Notes: generated by a model from the sequence alone, not told the origin. A stretch of DNA of 12,590 nucleotides from Oscillospiraceae bacterium (GCA_015064425.1 SVSF01000049.1:1-12590); one strand, 5' to 3'. Counted from the first letter of the stretch, positions 1 through 7,164 are shown. Numbers and translations: made by a program.

Positions 1-744
1 GCACTTACTTTCTACAGCCACGAGGGATATCCCGCAGAATCTGTATATGAATATCTTATGACGGTCCTCAACTCAAACTATGAGGATTGGAGACGCGCAA
101 ATCCCGCAGTTGACGTTAATGAATTCAAATTTTCTTACAAGAAAATGAATCCGGCAGGCTCACTCTTTGATGAAGATAAATTAAAAGACGTTTCCAAAAA
201 CGTTATATCCGCTATGAATGCAGAAAAAGTATACGAAAAGGCTGCTAAATGGGCGGAAGAATATGACAATGAATTTTACCGAGTATTCACAAAAGATCCC
301 GAGTATTCAATAAAAATACTCAGTATCGGAAGAGGCGGAAAGAAACCCAGAAAAGACCTCACGGTTTGGAGTGACGTGAAGCCCTACGTAGATTTCTTCT
401 TTGATGAGTACTACAGTATGAAGGACAGTTATCCCGAGCAGTTTAACAAAGCAGATATCAAGTCCGCGCTCTTGAAGTTTACTGAAACTTATGATGAAAA
501 TGACGACCAGAACATATGGTTTGAAAAGATCAAATCAATATGCGACGGACTCGGGTTCTCCCCCGACGTCAAGGCATATAAGGCAGAGCCAGAAAAATTC
601 AAGGGGCACGTCGGAGACATAAGTTCTTTTATCAGAATAGCTGTTACCGGAAAGCTTAACTCTCCGGATATGTATGAGCTTATGCACATACTTGGAAAAG
701 ATAAAGTTATATCCAGAATCAAAGCACAGGCAGAGAGCTTGTGA
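1..744 (+). CDS. gltX: Glutamate--tRNA ligase (GluRS), C-terminal part; 5' end outside window
   Basis: The open frame runs from base 1 with no start, so this is the last 247 residues of a protein that begins upstream. GluRS attaches glutamate to tRNA-Glu in the cytoplasm. The visible part lacks the ATP-binding HIGH and KMSKS motifs, which lie N-terminal. It shows the all-helical anticodon-binding half: the GYPAESVYEYLMTVLNSN stretch at the left edge, the KMNPAGSLFDEDKL segment, and a C-terminal GDISSFIRIAVTG...SPDMYELMHILG stretch typical of the GluRS end. The frame stops at TGA 742-744, and glnS follows after 35 bases with no terminator, which suggests co-transcription. Assignment to GluRS rather than another class I synthetase rests on the C-terminal resemblance plus the neighbouring glnS. 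The missing catalytic half would settle whether it is a canonical or a second (GluRS2-type) enzyme. Confidence 0.85.
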   Translation, partial: ALTFYSHEGYPAESVYEYLMTVLNSNYEDWRRANPAVDVNEFKFSYKKMNPAGSLFDEDKLKDVSKNVISAMNAEKVYEKAAKWAEEYDNEFYRVFTKDPEYSIKILSIGRGGKKPRKDLTVWSDVKPYVDFFFDEYYSMKDSYPEQFNKADIKSALLKFTETYDENDDQNIWFEKIKSICDGLGFSPDVKAYKAEPEKFKGHVGDISSFIRIAVTGKLNSPDMYELMHILGKDKVISRIKAQAESL

Positions 745-779
745 TCCAACACTAACATTCAGAAAGGTACGGGCATAAA

Positions 780-2432
780 ATGGAAGAAGTATCTTCAAAC
801 TTTATACACGACATCATAGACGCCGATCTTGAGGCGAAAGTAAACGACACTGTACACACGCGCTTTCCTCCCGAGCCCAATGGCTATCTTCATATCGGAA
901 GCGCAAAAGCGATACTTATAAACTACGGTACTGCAAAAAAATATAAGGGCATATTTAATCTCAGATACGATGATACAAACCCTGCTAAAGAGGACAACGA
1001 ATATGTTGAATCTATATACAAAGATCTTCTTTGGCTTGGTTGTGAACCCGATGGCGGCGTATTTTATGGTTCTGACTATTTTGACAAATGCTATGAGTTT
1101 GCAGTAAAGCTCATTAAGGACGGAAAAGCTTACGTATGCGACCTCAGTGCCGAAGAAATGAAGGAATACAGAGGCACCCTCACGGAGCCCGGCAAAAATA
1201 GTCCCTGGAGAGACCGTTCAGTTGAGGAAAATCTCAAGCTTTTTGAGGAAATGAAGAATGGTGCTTATCCCGACGGCTCGCACACGCTCAGAGCGAAAAT
1301 AGATATGAGCTCTCCCAATATCAATATGAGAGACCCCGCTATATACAGAATAGTTCATGCATCCCACCACCGTCAAGGTGATAAGTGGTGTATCTATCCC
1401 CTTTATGACTTTGCTCATCCGATTCAGGATGCTCTTGAAGGTATTACCTATTCTCTCTGCTCTCTTGAGTTTGAAAATCATCGTCCCCTTTACGATTGGG
1501 TAGTTGAAAACATCGGCTTTGATCCTCGCCCTCATCAGTATGAGTTTGCAAGACTTAACGTAAGCTATACGGTAATGAGTAAGCGTTACCTCAGAAAGCT
1601 TGTTGAGACAGGTATTGCAGACGCTTGGGATGACCCAAGGCTCCCCACCCTTTGTGCACTCAGAAGAAGAGGATACACTCCCGAATCTATCAGAGACTTT
1701 ATTAAGAGGGTCGGTGTTTCAAAGGCCTACAGCCTTGTAGATATCGAACTTCTTGAACACTGCATCAGAGAAGAACTTAACGCCAGCGCCGAAAGAAGAA
1801 TTGCCGTACTTAAACCCGTCAAGGTTGTTATAACGAACTATCCCGAAGGAAAAACAGAGTACTTCCCCGTTTCCAATAATCCTTCAAACCCTGAAGCCGG
1901 AACAAGAGACATAGCATTTACAAGAGAACTGTATATCGATCGCGATGACTTTGCAGAGGTTCCTCCGCCTAAGTTCTTCAGGCTTAAGCCCGAAGGCGAG
2001 GTAAGACTTATGGGTGCCTATATAATAAAGTGTAATGAGGTAATAAAGGATGAAAACGGCGAGATAGTTGAGATCCGCTGCACCGCTGACCTCGAGACGG
2101 GTAACGGAAACCCTGTTGACGGAAGGAAAGTAAAGGGTACTATCCACTGGGTATCTGCAGAAAACTCATATGACTTTGAATGCATGCTTTTCGATAAGCT
2201 CTTTACTATAGCAAATGTATCCGATATACCCGAAGACAAGACATACGACGATTATCTCAACCCCGATTCCAAAAAGGTTCTTTGCCATTGTAAGGGTGAA
2301 GCTTCTCTTGCCAATGCACAAAAAGGAGAACGCTTCCAGTTCGTACGCACCGGCTACTTTACTCTCGACTCCAAGTATCCCAACACATTTAACCGCATAG
2401 TTACTCTCAAAGACAGCTATACAGTGAAATAA
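780..2432 (+). CDS. glnS: Glutamine--tRNA ligase (GlnRS)
   Basis: This enzyme directly charges tRNA-Gln with glutamine in an ATP-dependent reaction in the cytoplasm. The 550-residue length matches the family (E. coli about 554). The class I catalytic core is clear: FPPEPNGYLHIGSAKAI at 29-45 carries the HIGH motif in the form HIGS (38-41), an LRYDDTNPAKEDNEYV block follows, then WCIYPLYDFAHPIQDALEG, and VMSKRYL places the KMSKS-type loop MSKR at 266-269. The part after about residue 340 is the two-beta-barrel anticodon-binding region. The start at ATG 780 is preceded by AGAAAGG at 761-767, a modest and rather distant ribosome binding site, in keeping with coupling to gltX. The last His of HIGH is Ser here. 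I infer this is a lineage variant rather than inactivation, because all other motifs are intact. Confidence 0.96.
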   Translation: MEEVSSNFIHDIIDADLEAKVNDTVHTRFPPEPNGYLHIGSAKAILINYGTAKKYKGIFNLRYDDTNPAKEDNEYVESIYKDLLWLGCEPDGGVFYGSDYFDKCYEFAVKLIKDGKAYVCDLSAEEMKEYRGTLTEPGKNSPWRDRSVEENLKLFEEMKNGAYPDGSHTLRAKIDMSSPNINMRDPAIYRIVHASHHRQGDKWCIYPLYDFAHPIQDALEGITYSLCSLEFENHRPLYDWVVENIGFDPRPHQYEFARLNVSYTVMSKRYLRKLVETGIADAWDDPRLPTLCALRRRGYTPESIRDFIKRVGVSKAYSLVDIELLEHCIREELNASAERRIAVLKPVKVVITNYPEGKTEYFPVSNNPSNPEAGTRDIAFTRELYIDRDDFAEVPPPKFFRLKPEGEVRLMGAYIIKCNEVIKDENGEIVEIRCTADLETGNGNPVDGRKVKGTIHWVSAENSYDFECMLFDKLFTIANVSDIPEDKTYDDYLNPDSKKVLCHCKGEASLANAQKGERFQFVRTGYFTLDSKYPNTFNRIVTLKDSYTVK

Positions 2433-2447
2433 CGGAGGTTATACTTA

Positions 2448-3197
2448 ATGAAAGCAATTATAATGGCGGCAGGAAAAGGCACAAGAATAAACGACAACGA
2501 AAATCCTATGCCCAAGGTCCTTCGCCCTGTAAACGGCAGACCTATACTTAATTACGTTTTTGATGCGATAAACAGCATTGAAAAGAAGGATATAACGGTC
2601 ATAGTCGGCTATATGCATGAAATGGTAACGGATGCATTCAAAGATTGCGGATGTAATTTTGCCCTTCAGGGAAGCGATGGATACGGAACAGGATATGCAG
2701 TTATGTGTGCCCTTGAATCTGACTCCTTAAAGGATTACGAGGGGGATCTTATCGTACTCAGCGGAGATACACCGACAGTCAGAAAAGAGACTGTAGAAGC
2801 TATGATAAATATGCAGAATGAAAACGGTAACATCTGTACGCTTCTCTCGGTAAACTCTCCGGAAAATCAGTCATACGGTAAAATTATCAGACAGAACGGA
2901 AAGATATGCGATATAGTTGAGGTAAAAGACTGCAACGACGAACAGAGAAAGATCTGCGAAGTGAACGCCGGTCTCTACGTATTCAATGCGAAGGAGCTTA
3001 GAGAAGCACTCAAAAATATAAACTGCAATAATAAGGCAAATGAATACTACCTCACAGACGTACCTAAGCAGCTCATTAAACGCGGATGTAAGGTAGAGAC
3101 CTACACTATAGACGATATCAGCGAATCATACGGAATCAACACCTTTGAAGAGCTTCGTATCGTTGAAGAACTTTTAAGAAACAGAGCAACGAAATAA
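2448..3197 (+). CDS. Stand-alone GlmU-like sugar-phosphate nucleotidyltransferase (no acetyltransferase domain)
   Basis: This is a predicted cytoplasmic nucleotidyltransferase that would join UTP (or another NTP) to a sugar 1-phosphate such as GlcNAc-1-P. The 249 residues align by eye with the N-terminal uridylyltransferase domain of GlmU: MAAGKGTRI (6-14) followed by PK (22-23), Q74 before a GTG turn (80-82), SGDTP with metal-ligand Asp107, YGKIIR (143-148), VEVKD (157-161), EVNAGLY (171-177, Asn173), EYYLTDVP (199-206) and a late Asn231 in SYGIN at the second metal-ligand position. The protein stops where GlmU would begin its left-handed beta-helix acetyltransferase domain, so it cannot make GlcNAc-1-P itself. 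GGAGGT at 2434-2439 sits well for ATG 2448, and only 15 bases separate it from glnS. The family is sure. The substrate is not: it could serve UDP-GlcNAc synthesis or another nucleotide sugar. Confidence 0.88.
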   Translation: MKAIIMAAGKGTRINDNENPMPKVLRPVNGRPILNYVFDAINSIEKKDITVIVGYMHEMVTDAFKDCGCNFALQGSDGYGTGYAVMCALESDSLKDYEGDLIVLSGDTPTVRKETVEAMINMQNENGNICTLLSVNSPENQSYGKIIRQNGKICDIVEVKDCNDEQRKICEVNAGLYVFNAKELREALKNINCNNKANEYYLTDVPKQLIKRGCKVETYTIDDISESYGINTFEELRIVEELLRNRATK

Positions 3198-3200
3198 AAG

Positions 3201-3230
3201 CATTCCCGCTATATAGCGGGAATGTTTTTT
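3201..3230 (+). terminator. Rho-independent terminator closing gltX-glnS-nucleotidyltransferase
   Basis: A perfect 10-bp stem (CATTCCCGCT / AGCGGGAATG) with an ATAT loop is followed by six Ts at 3225-3230. It starts three bases after the stop of the nucleotidyltransferase. On the other strand the hairpin also lies immediately beyond the stop of the convergent small lipoprotein gene, but with only a broken T-run (CTTTTATTT), so it may work in both directions, less strongly leftward. Confidence 0.92.
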
Positions 3231-3597
3231 ACTCTATAAGAGCAGAATAATATTTAATGTCAAACTTATCAAGATCATCAAGCGTGACCCTAAACTCCAA
3301 CATAGCTTCTTTCAGAGACTGAGTCGAGCCGTCGCTGTAGAAGACTGTAGTTTCATGGACAGTTGGAAAATAATAGTACATATCTATACCAGTAAAAAAT
3401 ACGTCCACTTGAGTATCCATCGTATCTCTGTCTTTAATATCCGTAATGTATATTGCTTCACCTTCCGATTCCGTTTCATCCTTTTGAATCATAGACCCGG
3501 CAAGGCTTTCCGATTCAATATGATCAACAGAATTTTTACAAGAAGATATGCCAAGCAGTATCAGAATAATAAAAAATATAAAAAACGCATTTTTCAT
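3229..3597 (-). CDS. Small predicted lipoprotein, function unknown
   Basis: This is a 122-residue secreted lipoprotein of unknown function. The N-terminus MKNAFFIFFIILILLG is a short positively charged start plus a hydrophobic core, ending in a lipobox (GISSC), so the mature protein should be lipidated on Cys and anchored outside the membrane. An acidic, Ser/Glu-rich linker follows. The C-terminal 60 or so residues look folded and end in SDGSTQSLKEAMLEFRVTL, then DDLDKFDIKYY. The start at 3597 is chosen over an in-frame ATG eight codons upstream because a near-ideal AGGAGGTGA lies at 3605-3613, seven bases before it; the upstream ATG would place that site inside the gene. It is divergent from the CapA operon. 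I recognise no named family. Confidence 0.72.
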   Translation of the reverse strand: MKNAFFIFFIILILLGISSCKNSVDHIESESLAGSMIQKDETESEGEAIYITDIKDRDTMDTQVDVFFTGIDMYYYFPTVHETTVFYSDGSTQSLKEAMLEFRVTLDDLDKFDIKYYSALIE

Positions 3598-3604
3598 ATA
3601 AGTA

Positions 3605-3613
3605 TCACCTCCT
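3605..3613 (-). promoter_or_regulatory. Ribosome binding site fixing the start of the small lipoprotein
   Basis: Read on the - strand this is AGGAGGTGA, almost fully complementary to the 16S anti-Shine-Dalgarno. It sits 7 bases before ATG at 3597, so the longer frame beginning at 3621 is rejected. Confidence 0.88.
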
Positions 3614-3635
3614 TTTTTCACCCCATTAGACGGAC

Positions 3636-3665
3636 AATATATATATTAGTTCCATTTTTCGTTAA
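3636..3665 (-). promoter_or_regulatory. Possible sigma-A promoter for the small lipoprotein gene
   Basis: On the - strand, TTAACG (-35-like, 3660-3665) and TATATT (-10-like, 3636-3641) are 18 bases apart, upstream of the lipoprotein ribosome binding site. The DNA here is AT-rich and contains a TATATATA run, so chance matches are easy. The exact -10 register is uncertain. Confidence 0.35.
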
Positions 3666-3688
3666 AACCTTAATGATCCCTTTATCGG

Positions 3689-3717
3689 TTGCATTTTATT
3701 GTGAAATATGGTAAGAT
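3689..3717 (+). promoter_or_regulatory. Predicted sigma-A promoter with extended -10 for the CapA operon
   Basis: TTGCAT (3689-3694), a 17-base spacer and TAAGAT (3712-3717), with a TGG (TGn) extended -10 element directly before the -10. Transcription would begin near 3724, leaving a leader of roughly 38 bases to ATG 3762. The longer reading frame that opens at 3708 would start within this promoter, which supports the shorter gene start. Confidence 0.55.
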
Positions 3718-3746
3718 TATTATTGGAAAGATTTATACAATCCGGC

Positions 3747-3753
3747 AAGGAGG
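3747..3753 (+). promoter_or_regulatory. Ribosome binding site fixing the start of CapA lipoprotein 1
   Basis: AAGGAGG lies 8 bases before ATG 3762, which then begins a standard lysine-plus-hydrophobic signal peptide. The upstream in-frame ATG at 3708 has no such site. Confidence 0.88.
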
Positions 3754-3761
3754 AAAATAGA

Positions 3762-5120
3762 ATGAATAAAACACTCACAAAAAATCACCACTCATTCTCA
3801 TATAAAGTGATAAGGCTTACAGCCCTTATTTTATCTGTTCTTATGCTGTCCTCCTGCGGTGTTGTATACCGCGTTAATAGCAATGGCGAGGGGCTAGATA
3901 CGGAAAAAGAGAGTTATGGCAATAATTCGGCCGAGAGTGAAAGCTCTGATACAGAAAACGAAACGGAAAAAGAAACGGGATCCGTTGTTTTACCAAAAGA
4001 CAAACGCTTAAGATTCATTGCCGTTGGAGACAATATGAACCACTCTGCCATATTTAATGAGGCGGCAGCTCTTGCATCAAGTATGGGAGAAAGCGGTTAT
4101 TATTACGACAGTATGTACGAAAATATAGCCGCAAGGATAGAAAATGCAGATATCGCATTTGTAAACCACGAATCGCCTATTGCGGGAGACGGGTTTAAGG
4201 TTCAGGGATATCCTTCATTTAACGGTCCAAAAGAGTCCGGAGATATTCTTGTTGATTTAGGCTTTAACGTTATAAATATTGCCAATAATCATATGCTTGA
4301 CGTTGATAATCAAGGAACCGGCTATCTCAACAGCATAAAATATTGGAAAACCAAAAACGTTCTTATGATAGGCGGTTATGAGAGCGAAAACGATTACAAC
4401 CAGCTTCGTATTTTCGAAAAAGACGGTATAAAGATAGCTTTTCTCTCGTATACTTACGGAATAAATCCCAACAAGGCCCAAAACGATGCATCGTCCTGTG
4501 TAGTTCCCTTAATAGACAAAGAAACTATTAAAAACCAGATCAATGCAGCAAAAGGTAAAACAGACCTGATCTTCGTCTCTCTTCATTGGGGAAAGGAAAA
4601 CGAAAACACAGCTAATTCAAGTCAAAAAGATATTGCAAAATATATTGCAGATCTCGGCGCTGACGTTATTATCGGTCACCATTCCCATACCATCCAGCCT
4701 ATAGAATGGATTGACGGAGTAAACGGAAACAAAACACTTTGTATTTATTCTCTGGGAAACTTCATCTGCACAATGCTTAACTGGTATAATGTTTTGGGCG
4801 GTGCATGCAGCTTTGATATAGTAAAGGAAGGCAACGACGTACGTATAGAAAACGTGGTTTTAGAGCCATTTGTAATACACTACCTCAACGACACTTCAAA
4901 ATATGACGAATTGGATCTTTACGTCAGACATTCAATAAAACTGTATTGGCTTAAAGACTATAGCGAAAATCTTGCAAGATCTCACGGCGCACAGTATTAT
5001 AAAAGCTTTTCGTTGCAAACTCTGTACGACCGCGTCTATAGTACTATAGACGAAGCTTTCTTACCCGAATGGATGAAAGAGAATTACGAAATATCGGAGG
5101 GAATAATTTTCGACGAATGA
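3762..5120 (+). CDS. CapA-family lipoprotein 1 (putative surface metallophosphatase)
   Basis: This is a 452-residue predicted lipoprotein of the CapA/PGA_cap family, which has a calcineurin-like metallophosphatase fold. The signal peptide ends in LSSC (Cys32), then a Glu/Ser/Thr-rich linker (about 45-75) holds the catalytic domain away from the membrane. Family motifs are in order: GDN 89-91, NHE 135-137, NNH 175-177, HWG 275-277, GHHSH 305-309 and LGNF 331-334, so the metal-binding set looks complete. Some CapA proteins take part in poly-gamma-glutamate capsule making, but no capB or capC partner is in the window, so that role is not supported; a hydrolase acting on a phosphoester or wall polymer is equally possible. 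It is the first gene of an operon with a close paralogue, overlapping it by ATGA at 5117-5120. Confidence 0.88.
   Translation: MNKTLTKNHHSFSYKVIRLTALILSVLMLSSCGVVYRVNSNGEGLDTEKESYGNNSAESESSDTENETEKETGSVVLPKDKRLRFIAVGDNMNHSAIFNEAAALASSMGESGYYYDSMYENIAARIENADIAFVNHESPIAGDGFKVQGYPSFNGPKESGDILVDLGFNVINIANNHMLDVDNQGTGYLNSIKYWKTKNVLMIGGYESENDYNQLRIFEKDGIKIAFLSYTYGINPNKAQNDASSCVVPLIDKETIKNQINAAKGKTDLIFVSLHWGKENENTANSSQKDIAKYIADLGADVIIGHHSHTIQPIEWIDGVNGNKTLCIYSLGNFICTMLNWYNVLGGACSFDIVKEGNDVRIENVVLEPFVIHYLNDTSKYDELDLYVRHSIKLYWLKDYSENLARSHGAQYYKSFSLQTLYDRVYSTIDEAFLPEWMKENYEISEGIIFDE
5096..5101 (+). promoter_or_regulatory. Distant ribosome binding site for CapA lipoprotein 2
   Basis: GGAGGG is the only good Shine-Dalgarno match ahead of ATG 5117, but it is 15 bases away, longer than usual. 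Since the upstream gene stops within the same ATGA, translation of the second gene is probably coupled to termination of the first. Confidence 0.55.
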
Positions 5121-6403
5121 AAAAATGGATATGCAAAGCAGTTGTCTTGTATCTATTTGCAACTCTTTTGTTTTCATCGTGTAGCCTGAGCCAATCGAGT
5201 AAAAACACAGATACTGCGGACACAAGCAACACATACGAAGAAAACATTACCCATGCTTCCGAGACGGACACGGTAAATGAAATTACGGGAACAGAAGAAA
5301 TACTTACGGAAGAAGCACTTCCCGAAGCCGTTGTTTCCGATTCCATTCCCGAAGAAAGATCACTTAGCTTTATAGCCTGCGGAGACAATATAATTTATTA
5401 CGGAAACGTTCTTGACGCCAGACAAACGGACGGTTCTTACAGCTTCCTTCCCTGCTATTCAGACGTTGCACCATATATACAAGAGGCAGATATTGCTTTT
5501 ATAAATCAAGAAACTCTTATGTGCGGTAAAGGCTTTGAATTTTCTTACTATCCGCGTTTTAACGGTCCTCAAGAACTGGGCTGCGATCTTATAAGCCTTG
5601 GATTTGACGTTATAAATATAACAAATAATCATATGCTTGACAAAGACGAAAATGGACTTAGGGCAACAAGCGAATTTTGGGAATCGCAAAACGTTCTGCT
5701 TTTAGGTGCCTATAAAAACGACGGGACAGATATAAAAAATATTTCTGTCATTGAAAGAAACGGAATCAAGATTGCTTTTCTTAATTATACGGAGCATACG
5801 AACTTGATATCTTTGAAAAAAGATTCGGAATATCTTGTTCCATATATGAATGAAGAACTTATAAGAGAACAAGTAAAGTATGCTAACGAGCTTGCTGACC
5901 TTATTATCGTTTCAGTGCATTGGGGAGACGAAGGAAGCCTATCTCCAAACGAAACACAAAAAACTTACGCAAAGATCTTTGCGGATCTTGGCGTAAAAAT
6001 TGTAATAGGACATCATCCACACGCTATTCAGCCTATAGAATGGGTATATTCTGATGACGGCTCAAATAAAATGCTCTGTATATATTCTCTTGGAAATTTC
6101 GTAGCCGAAATGAAACGGGATATAAATATGCTTGGCGGAATGATCAAGTTTGATATTCATACTTTGGATGGAAGTTTTTCTGAAATAAGCAATATAGAAT
6201 TTATACCAACAGTATTTGACTTCACAACGGCATTTACAAATAATCATGTTTATTTGCTTAAGGACTATACAAGTGATATGGCAAAAAAACACGGAATAAG
6301 AGCATACGGAAACAGTACAAGCCTTACCCGTTTACAAGCCCTTGTCACTGATACGATAAATAAAGAGTTTTTAAGCGAAAGCTTTTTAGAGTCATTAGAG
6401 TGA
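5117..6403 (+). CDS. CapA-family lipoprotein 2 (paralogue of its upstream neighbour)
   Basis: A 428-residue predicted lipoprotein paralogous to the gene before it. The signal peptide MKKWICKAVVLYLFATLLF ends at FSSC (Cys22; Phe at -3 is a loose lipobox), followed by a Thr/Glu/Asp-rich linker to about residue 80. CapA motifs: GDN 89-91, NQE 130-132 (NHE in the paralogue), NNH 170-172, HWG 268-270, GHHPH 298-302 and LGNF 325-328. Both proteins share the IQPIEW block and a C-terminal LKDY...HG segment, which supports tandem duplication. I start it at ATG 5117: the open frame extends back to 5069, but that leader is charged, would spoil the signal peptide, and overlaps the upstream gene by 52 bases. 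The His-to-Gln change in the second motif may alter activity. Substrate unknown. Confidence 0.88.
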   Translation: MKKWICKAVVLYLFATLLFSSCSLSQSSKNTDTADTSNTYEENITHASETDTVNEITGTEEILTEEALPEAVVSDSIPEERSLSFIACGDNIIYYGNVLDARQTDGSYSFLPCYSDVAPYIQEADIAFINQETLMCGKGFEFSYYPRFNGPQELGCDLISLGFDVINITNNHMLDKDENGLRATSEFWESQNVLLLGAYKNDGTDIKNISVIERNGIKIAFLNYTEHTNLISLKKDSEYLVPYMNEELIREQVKYANELADLIIVSVHWGDEGSLSPNETQKTYAKIFADLGVKIVIGHHPHAIQPIEWVYSDDGSNKMLCIYSLGNFVAEMKRDINMLGGMIKFDIHTLDGSFSEISNIEFIPTVFDFTTAFTNNHVYLLKDYTSDMAKKHGIRAYGNSTSLTRLQALVTDTINKEFLSESFLESLE

Positions 6404-6413
6404 GGAATTAAAA

Positions 6414-6614
6414 ATGGAACAGAAAAAGATCGACAGAATAAACGAACTTGCAAAAAAATCAAAGAACGAGGTACTTAGTCCCGAAGAGGCCGCAGAACAA
6501 AAGCAGCTCAGAGAAGAATATATAGAATCCTTCAGGCGTAATATGAGAGGGATCTTAGATAACACATATATTCAAACTCCCGACGGCAAAAAGACAAAGC
6601 TAAGTAAAAAATAA
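6414..6614 (+). CDS. DUF896 (UPF0291/YnzC-like) small protein
   Basis: This 66-residue cytoplasmic protein matches the DUF896 family of Firmicutes by length and pattern: INELAKKSKNEVLSPEE, then a QKQLREEYIESFRRNMRG helix, then a short PDG tail. The family fold is a two-helix hairpin. The B. subtilis member YnzC lies in the SOS-regulated yneA operon, but the molecular role is unknown. Its ribosome binding site (GAGTGAGG, 6398-6405) overlaps the stop of CapA lipoprotein 2, and the start follows 10 bases after that stop, so it is the last gene of the CapA operon. Nothing in the sequence explains why it sits with envelope genes, and no SOS box is evident. Confidence 0.9.
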   Translation: MEQKKIDRINELAKKSKNEVLSPEEAAEQKQLREEYIESFRRNMRGILDNTYIQTPDGKKTKLSKK

Positions 6615-6652
6615 AAATATCAGCAGAACAAATATTCTGCTGATATTTTTTT
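6615..6652 (+). terminator. Rho-independent terminator closing the CapA-DUF896 operon
   Basis: A 14-bp stem (AAATATCAGCAGAA at 6615-6628 with TTCTGCTGATATTT at 6635-6648) has a six-base loop, with Ts running to 6652. It begins directly after the DUF896 stop codon. Confidence 0.93.
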
Positions 6653-6696
6653 ATTATCCGGCATATATTAGAGTAAAAAAGTAAAGAAGGTGTACT

Positions 6697-7164
6697 ATGT
6701 TCGACTACAAAAAACTTATAAAAAGCATTCTTCTTCCTCTTGCGGCAGGAGGACTTTCCGCTCTTTTGACTATGAACTCTATGGATATCTACGACCGAAT
6801 AGTTAAGCCCAGTCTCGCACCGCCCGGTTTTCTGTTCCCTATTGTATGGACGGTACTTTACGTTCTTATGGGTATATCAGCCTTCCTTATCAAAACATCA
6901 GATGCGGATTCCGTAAGGATTTCTTCTGCCCTTAATATTTACACCGTACAGCTTATTTTGAATATAACGTGGCCTCTTTTATTCTTCGTATATGAACGCT
7001 TCACCTTGAGCTTTATTTGGCTTCTACTTCTGCTTATTGCAGTAATTGTTATGACTTTTAGATTTTATGAAATAAATAAAACTGCAGGTCTGTTGCAGAT
7101 ACCATATATAATATGGCTGATATTTGCGGGGTATCTCAACTATATGGTATCCGTACTAAATTAA
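6697..7164 (+). CDS. tspO: TspO/MBR family membrane protein
   Basis: A 155-residue integral membrane protein of the TspO/MBR (translocator protein / tryptophan-rich sensory protein) family, whose members have five transmembrane helices and bind porphyrins and related tetrapyrroles. The family signatures are present: KPSLAPPGFLFPIVWTVLY (37-55), QLILNITWPLLFF (85-97) and PYIIWLIFAGYLN (136-148). Hydrophobic segments cover roughly 8-26, 46-66, 82-98, 103-121 and 132-152. AGAAGG before ATG 6697 is the ribosome binding site. It lies between two terminators, so it is probably transcribed alone; I found no convincing promoter in the 45 bases between. Bacterial TspO has been linked to tetrapyrrole sensing or breakdown and stress responses, but no haem or light genes are nearby to say which applies. 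Confidence 0.93.
   Translation: MFDYKKLIKSILLPLAAGGLSALLTMNSMDIYDRIVKPSLAPPGFLFPIVWTVLYVLMGISAFLIKTSDADSVRISSALNIYTVQLILNITWPLLFFVYERFTLSFIWLLLLLIAVIVMTFRFYEINKTAGLLQIPYIIWLIFAGYLNYMVSVLN

Noticed and set aside
3708..3761. N-terminal extension of CapA lipoprotein 1 from ATG 3708
   Set aside because: It starts inside the predicted promoter, has no ribosome binding site, and adds 18 residues before an ordinary signal peptide; AAGGAGG at 3747 points to ATG 3762.
5069..5116. N-terminal extension of CapA lipoprotein 2 from ATG 5069
   Set aside because: It would bury the signal peptide behind 16 charged residues and overlap the upstream gene by 52 bases; ATG 5117 gives the usual ATGA coupling.
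3762..6403. A poly-gamma-glutamate capsule operon
   Set aside because: Only CapA-type proteins are present; capB and capC, which make and export the polymer, are absent from the window.
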